NCBI GenBank assembly: GCA_016187365.1
Contig: JACPJX010000005.1
Location: 1 to 7,175, forward strand
Length of the DNA stretch: 7,175 nt
Origin: Candidatus Aenigmatarchaeota archaeon
GTDB taxonomy: Archaea; Aenigmatarchaeota; Aenigmatarchaeia; GW2011-AR5
Direction of reading: 5' to 3'
Shown here: one piece after another, positions 4,333 to 7,175 of the stretch
How the letters are laid out: every line of letters begins with the position of its first letter
Numbering within the stretch: position 1 is the first letter of the stretch
The notes under the pieces: generated by a model
What the model saw: the letters and a program-made list of their open reading frames with translations, nothing else
The model's database searches: none
Told to the model about the DNA's origin: nothing
Translations under genes and position numbers: made by a program

Positions 4333-4810
4333 ATTTTTCATACCCGACAAATTCCGGTGTTTTATACTCCTTGAGTTTATTTGCTATCCTGTAAGATTGG
4401 AGGGATATTTCATTGAGCATTGTTCTGTTGTCTTCAGAAGCCACTATATCAAGCTCGTGCAGGGTTGCGCAGGCAACGATCATGAAATCATTTAGGATTT
4501 CTTTCTCACTTTCTTTTCCACCCAACTCTTTGTATATTTTGTAATAATCCTCTGCAAGCTGTTTTATTGCAGATGTAACAGGATAAGTGTGGAACCTGAC
4601 AATCTTGTCATAAAGGCCCAGAAGCATGAGCCTTATTAATTTTTTTTCGTATCTCACCGTTTTTGATACGTTTCTTAATTCTTTCCTTACTATATCAAAT
4701 CCATAAATTACGATATCCTGTCTTTTTTCAATAAGCTCCTTTATTTCGTTTTCCTCATTCCTCTCAATAATTCTCCCGTATATGTTTGTATCCAGTATAA
4801 TCCTCTTCAT
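4313..4810 (-). CDS. PIN-domain ribonuclease (VapC-like)
   Basis: The 165-residue protein has a complete set of likely PIN metal-binding residues: Asp7 in IILDTNIYGRI, Glu44 in FDIVRKEL, Asp108 in ILNDFMIVACATLHELD, and Glu126/Asp127 in IVASEDNRTML. It is expected to be a Mg-dependent RNase. It belongs to a different PIN subgroup from the protein at 459-956, though the lengths are identical. GGAGG lies eight bases before the ATG, and the start is 25 bases after the stop of the second tadC-like gene, so it is probably co-transcribed with the pilus platform genes. No VapB-like gene precedes it; instead a 35-codon gene runs into it from the other strand. The AT-rich composition against GC-richer tadC genes suggests it arrived separately. 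Confidence 0.85.
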   Translation of the reverse strand: MKRIILDTNIYGRIIERNEENEIKELIEKRQDIVIYGFDIVRKELRNVSKTVRYEKKLIRLMLLGLYDKIVRFHTYPVTSAIKQLAEDYYKIYKELGGKESEKEILNDFMIVACATLHELDIVASEDNRTMLNEISLQSYRIANKLKEYKTPEFVGYEKFRRLFS

Positions 4811-4835
4811 TCAAATTTCCTCCATTTTCATGAAA

Positions 4836-5651
4836 TCACCCGAACAGCAGGAAGGCCGAGTAGCCCAGCACCACGAGCGCGAGCGAATGCTTTATTCCTG
4901 CCTGAAGGCTGCCCTCGGCCAGCTTTCCGATGGACATGCCCGCGAAGAACCCCTGTATCACCACCAAACTCCTGAATATGTCGCTGAACGTCTGCTCGAG
5001 GTCGGACTTGCTCTCGTCGAACTTGAACGTCGGTATGAGGAAGGACGAGAGCCCTATCATCACGCCGAGGAATATGAGGTATATTACATAGCCGTTGACC
5101 ATCTGCGAGTATATGCTCGAGGCGCGCTCTTTCTTTATCCTCTCCAATTCAATGAGGGACTGCGCCACCGACTTCAGCACGGTGTCTATGCTGCCGCCCG
5201 ACCTGTGCGTCTCTATTATCGTCTGGACGTTCCTTTTCATCGTCCTGCTCCCGGTTTTTTCGGCGAAGTCCGTCAGCACCCTCTCGAACGTTATGCCCCA
5301 CGAGATCTTGGCGCTTATCTCCTTCACGTAAGGCGTCATGACGCTGTAGTCGTTGTTCGCCGACGTCCTCATCGCCTGGGGAAGCGTCATGCCGGACGCT
5401 ATGTTCTGCGCGACGTCGCCGAGGTATTTCGGGAACAGGGCCTCTATCTTCTTCACCCTCCCGTAGCTTTCGTATTTTATGAGGAGCGGTATTCCCATGA
5501 CAAGTATGCCCGCCACGAGGTTTATCATGGAGAAGATTTGCGGGATTGCCGAGAACAGCATGAAGTTGACGTAGATGAGCGCGAGCCCTGCGGCTATCGA
5601 GATTATCCCGGTGTAGTTTTTCTTTACGTCTATGCTGAATCTTTTCTTCAT
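4836..5651 (-). CDS. TadC/FlaJ-like type IV pilus platform protein (second of pair)
   Basis: The 271-residue integral membrane protein has hydrophobic segments near 14-34, 42-58, 187-208, 228-245 and 256-270. Between the second and third is a cytoplasmic helical domain of the T2SSF/GspF type: LFPKYLGDVAQNIASGMTL (72-90), ISWGITFERVLTDFAEKTG (116-134) and THRSGGSIDTVLKSVAQSL (148-166). Such proteins form the inner-membrane platform of type IV pili and archaella and pair with a GspE/TadA-type ATPase. The ATG at 5651 follows the TAG of the preceding platform gene with one base between, with GAGGG about seven bases upstream of the ATG. TadB/TadC-like proteins often occur as such pairs. No ATPase gene is in the window. 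The exact subfamily (Tad, archaellum or pilus) is uncertain. Confidence 0.85.
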   Translation of the reverse strand: MKKRFSIDVKKNYTGIISIAAGLALIYVNFMLFSAIPQIFSMINLVAGILVMGIPLLIKYESYGRVKKIEALFPKYLGDVAQNIASGMTLPQAMRTSANNDYSVMTPYVKEISAKISWGITFERVLTDFAEKTGSRTMKRNVQTIIETHRSGGSIDTVLKSVAQSLIELERIKKERASSIYSQMVNGYVIYLIFLGVMIGLSSFLIPTFKFDESKSDLEQTFSDIFRSLVVIQGFFAGMSIGKLAEGSLQAGIKHSLALVVLGYSAFLLFG

Positions 5652-5652
5652 T

Positions 5653-6519
5653 CTAGACCCTCGGCGACGTGTAGTGGACGAACGCGATGAACATTATGTT
5701 GAGTATGGGGATGAGCGTGTATATGCCGAGCTTGAGCGCGGTCTCTATCGGCAGCCCGAATATGCTCCCGCCCACGAGCGAGAGTATGGAAAGTATGGAG
5801 ACGAAGAACAGCGGGGCGGCAATAAGGACGGCGGTGTACAGGTCGGCATAGGTCGACAGCTGCTGCAGGTATTTTTCCCTGCGCAGCCTGTAGTTGAACA
5901 GCGCCTCCTTGGCCTCGTTCTCCAGATAATACTGGAGATTGCCTCCGGTGTTCGTTATTGAAACGAAGCCGCTCAGGAACTGCCTGAACTTCTCCGACGG
6001 CGTCCTTTCGGCGACGTTCGCCACCGCCGACACCAGGTCCATGCCGAAGGTCTCGACGTTCCTCACGATGCGCTTGCACTCGTTTGCTATCTCCTCGTAC
6101 TCCGGTATGTTGGATATGAGCTTGAATATGACGAAGGGCGGGACGCCCGAGGCGGCGATAGCCCCCATGTGGTTTATGACGAAGGGCGAGTTGGCCTCGA
6201 TGCTGGCTTTCTTCGTCGTTAGCAGGTGGAACGGGTATGAATAATTGATGGTGAAGACAAAAAATGCGGTAGTGATGCTCGCGATGAGCGCGCTGAGCAG
6301 CGCTATCGCGGGCGGCATGCCGAAAATGATGAAGGCTGCCGTGACGAAGGCGAAGACGCCTATGAAAGAGATTATTGATATCAGCAGCATCCTGCCGAGG
6401 TATATCTCGAAGAGTATGGTCAGGTTGGACTTCACTATCTCTTCCTTCAGCGGCTTCGTGTAGGAGGAAAGGTATTTCACCCCGAGCCTGCCGAGCTTCC
6501 TTGTTGCTCCTTCCAGCAT
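5653..6519 (-). CDS. TadC/FlaJ-like type IV pilus platform protein (first of pair)
   Basis: From ATG 6519 the protein has 288 residues: a short cytoplasmic start (MLEGATRKLGRLGVKYL), two adjacent hydrophobic segments, a T2SSF-type helical domain (NSPFVINHMGAIAASGVPPF; FGMDLVSAVANVAERTP; FVSITNTGGNLQYYLENEA), and two more membrane segments near the C-terminus. The frame is also open to an ATG at 6552, which would add MIYIAPSPIRN. The shorter start is preferred because the AATATAAAT box at 6541-6549 lies 26 bases before 6519 and would fall inside the longer coding region. It is the first gene of the minus-strand unit platform 1-platform 2-PIN nuclease. Function: membrane platform for assembling pilins, such as possibly the one encoded at 1779-2627, with an ATPase encoded elsewhere. 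Confidence 0.85.
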   Translation of the reverse strand: MLEGATRKLGRLGVKYLSSYTKPLKEEIVKSNLTILFEIYLGRMLLISIISFIGVFAFVTAAFIIFGMPPAIALLSALIASITTAFFVFTINYSYPFHLLTTKKASIEANSPFVINHMGAIAASGVPPFVIFKLISNIPEYEEIANECKRIVRNVETFGMDLVSAVANVAERTPSEKFRQFLSGFVSITNTGGNLQYYLENEAKEALFNYRLRREKYLQQLSTYADLYTAVLIAAPLFFVSILSILSLVGGSIFGLPIETALKLGIYTLIPILNIMFIAFVHYTSPRV

Positions 6520-6540
6520 ATTTCTAATTGGGGACGGCGC

Positions 6541-6549
6541 AATATAAAT
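6541..6549. promoter_or_regulatory. Shared TATA element between the tadC unit and a plus-strand small frame
   Basis: AATATAAAT reads ATTTATATT on the other strand. It is centred 26 bases from the preferred minus-strand start (6519) and 24 bases from a plus-strand ATG at 6569. Both spacings fit leaderless transcription. Confidence 0.5.
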
Positions 6550-6568
6550 CATAGGTTTTCATAGGGTT

Positions 6569-6794
6569 ATGTTCGTGAAGCATAACAAGAGAGAGAAAAG
6601 AATCAAGTTAACAGAGATTGTATCCAAAATAAGTATGATGGCGGATGTAGCGGTATACGTCTATGACGTATACCGCAGCTAGGGGTATTGTGAAAACACA
6701 ATACCCCTCACGTCCGCCATCGTCATACGAGAATTGGATACAATCGTTAACAGAGAATGAAGTAAAGTATAAATTCTGGATATGTTATATATAG
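6569..6794 (+). pseudogene. Small basic reading frame interrupted by the MITE-like element
   Basis: ATG 6569 opens a frame that enters the inserted element and stops at TAG 6682 (37 codons). Removing the 130-bp element and one 9-bp target copy restores an in-frame 28-codon gene beginning MFVKHNKREKRIKLTE and ending KYKFWICYI before TAG 6794. The Lys/Arg-rich start, tiny size and TATA box 24 bases upstream recall the small genes at 383 and 4225. Whether it was ever a gene is uncertain. Confidence 0.3.
6616..6745. mobile_element. 130-bp MITE-like insertion with 9-bp target duplication
   Basis: The element is bounded by perfect 12-bp inverted repeats GATTGTATCCAA (6616-6627) and TTGGATACAATC (6734-6745). 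It is flanked by direct copies of GTTAACAGA (6607-6615 and 6746-6754). The arms continue as an imperfect inverted repeat (GTATGATGGCGGA near 6633-6645 against 6713-6726). Inside are two perfect 12-bp hairpins: GCGGTATACGTC with loop TAT (6650-6676) and AGGGGTATTGTG with loop AAAA (6681-6708). It is too short to encode a transposase, so it must have been moved in trans by one matching these ends. The 9-bp duplication and terminal repeats are directly visible. The transposase family is not known. Confidence 0.8.
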
Positions 6795-6820
6795 ACATGC
6801 AATGGAGTACCTGGACACGC

Positions 6821-6864
6821 GATTTAATACTTATCCCGGGTTATTTCTCTAAGAGGAGAGAAAT
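6821..6864 (+). promoter_or_regulatory. Promoter and hairpin leader of the gene at 6865
   Basis: ATTTAATACTTATC (near 6822-6835) is TATA-like, about 39 bases before ATG 6865. Just before the start codon, ATTTCTCT (6843-6850) and AGAGAAAT (6857-6864) form a perfect 8-bp hairpin with loop AAGAGG. The Shine-Dalgarno GAGGAG (6853-6858) lies in the loop and the first stem bases. The inverted repeat could be a protein-binding site or, if transcription starts upstream of 6843 (a second TATA-like run lies at 6785-6793), a fold that limits translation. Confidence 0.4.
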
Positions 6865-7110
6865 ATGACGGAACTTATATCTATCAAGGATATGCCAAGA
6901 GAGCTAAAAATGCTTCTACTGAAGGAACTTGGTTATAACTCCGACGGGACATTTGTTCTCGAAAATGACGGAAAGAAACTTCTAGATAGGTACACAGACA
7001 TACCTGTCAAAATAGATAACATGGTTATCTTTCCAGGAAGTACAATAATTCTTGATAACAACCCTCTGAGCATTTCCTCCTTTTTGGAGGAATTCGGAGA
7101 TGTCATCTGA
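6865..7110 (+). CDS. 81-aa conserved-looking hypothetical protein
   Basis: ATG 6865 to TGA 7110 encodes an acidic, soluble-looking protein of 81 residues with no signal peptide or membrane segment. An N-terminal helical part (MPRELKMLLLKELGY, 10-24) is followed by a probable beta-rich region (TDIPVKIDNMVIFPGSTIILDNNPLSI) and a short C-terminal helix (SSFLEEFGDVI). GAGGAG lies six bases before the ATG. It overlaps the next gene by 11 bases, so the two are probably made together. I recognise no family and assign no function. Confidence 0.75.
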   Translation: MTELISIKDMPRELKMLLLKELGYNSDGTFVLENDGKKLLDRYTDIPVKIDNMVIFPGSTIILDNNPLSISSFLEEFGDVI

Positions 7111-7175
7111 TCCTATAAGAAGTGCCGTTGCAGGTTTCATGGATTGGACAGAGGATAAGGTGCGCCAGCTTGTTA
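7100..7175 (+). CDS. Hypothetical protein, N-terminus only (runs off the right edge)
   Basis: ATG 7100 lies inside the end of the preceding gene in another frame and opens 25 codons to the window end: MSSDPIRSAVAGFMDWTEDK then VRQLV. GGAGG at 7086-7090 is nine bases upstream, a good ribosome site, and the 11-base overlap points to one operon with the gene at 6865. The visible part is soluble and helical. Too little is present to name a family. Confidence 0.65.
   Translation, partial: MSSDPIRSAVAGFMDWTEDKVRQLV

Noticed and set aside
4782..5690. 302-codon plus-strand frame opposite the second tadC gene
   Set aside because: The translation is rich in His, Arg, Glu and Tyr with no domain, and the minus strand has clear T2SSF motifs and membrane segments. 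It is a shadow.
6616..6745. Pair of hairpins as ordinary transcription terminators
   Set aside because: No T-runs follow the stems, and the enclosing terminal repeats with target duplications mark one inserted unit.
6607..6754. Integron attC-like site, suggested by GTTAAC at both ends of a long inverted repeat
   Set aside because: The flanks are direct 9-bp copies rather than complementary R boxes, GTTAACA does not fit GTTRRRY, and no integrase or cassette layout is present. A target duplication explains them better.
1..7175. CRISPR arrays, tRNA or rRNA genes
   Set aside because: No regularly spaced repeats and no tRNA- or rRNA-like sequence were seen on either strand.

Overview
The window reads as a piece of an archaeal genome, most likely from a small-genome (DPANN-type) lineage; the phylum cannot be fixed from sequence alone. 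The archaeal signs are TATA boxes of the form TTTAAATAT or AATATAAAT about 24-26 bases ahead of start codons (leaderless promoters), paired TadC/FlaJ-type membrane proteins, a pilin-like protein with a KG-type cleavage site, and a secreted protein crowded with N-glycosylation sequons. Genes are tightly packed, with 4-nt and 8-nt stop/start overlaps.

Layout. 1-1180 is an AT-rich accessory patch: the start of a secreted protein running off the left end (minus), two tiny plus-strand genes, a PIN-domain nuclease gene (minus), a relic of a second PIN gene, a truncated signal-peptide gene and a 20-codon gene. 1171-1746 (minus) is an HTH-nucleotidyltransferase with its own leaderless promoter and a palindromic candidate operator on its start codon. 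4167-1779 (minus) is a three-gene unit joined by 4-nt overlaps: a small winged-helix protein, a 446-aa sequon-rich secreted protein and a pilin-like protein. 6519-4313 (minus) is a second unit: two TadC/FlaJ-like pilus platform proteins followed by another PIN nuclease. 6553-6864 holds a divergent promoter, a 130-bp MITE-like insertion with 9-bp target duplications, and the leader of two plus-strand genes of unknown function (6865-7110 and 7100 to the window end).

The two minus-strand units would plausibly contribute to a type IV pilus-like cell-surface machine: platform proteins, a pilin-like subunit, a glycosylated surface protein and a local regulator. The assembly ATPase and prepilin peptidase are not in the window.

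The most unusual signal is a repeated convergent arrangement. A 29-46 codon Lys/Glu/Phe-rich plus-strand gene overlaps tail-to-tail, by 14-20 nt, the 3' end of a PIN nuclease gene. Two examples are intact (383-472 with 459-956; 4225-4332 with 4313-4810), and in a third the PIN gene has decayed to its C-terminal tail while the small gene stays open (117-257 with 254-330). In the two intact pairs the small gene has a leaderless TTTAAATAT promoter. This could be a tail-to-tail toxin-antitoxin layout, but function is inferred, not shown.
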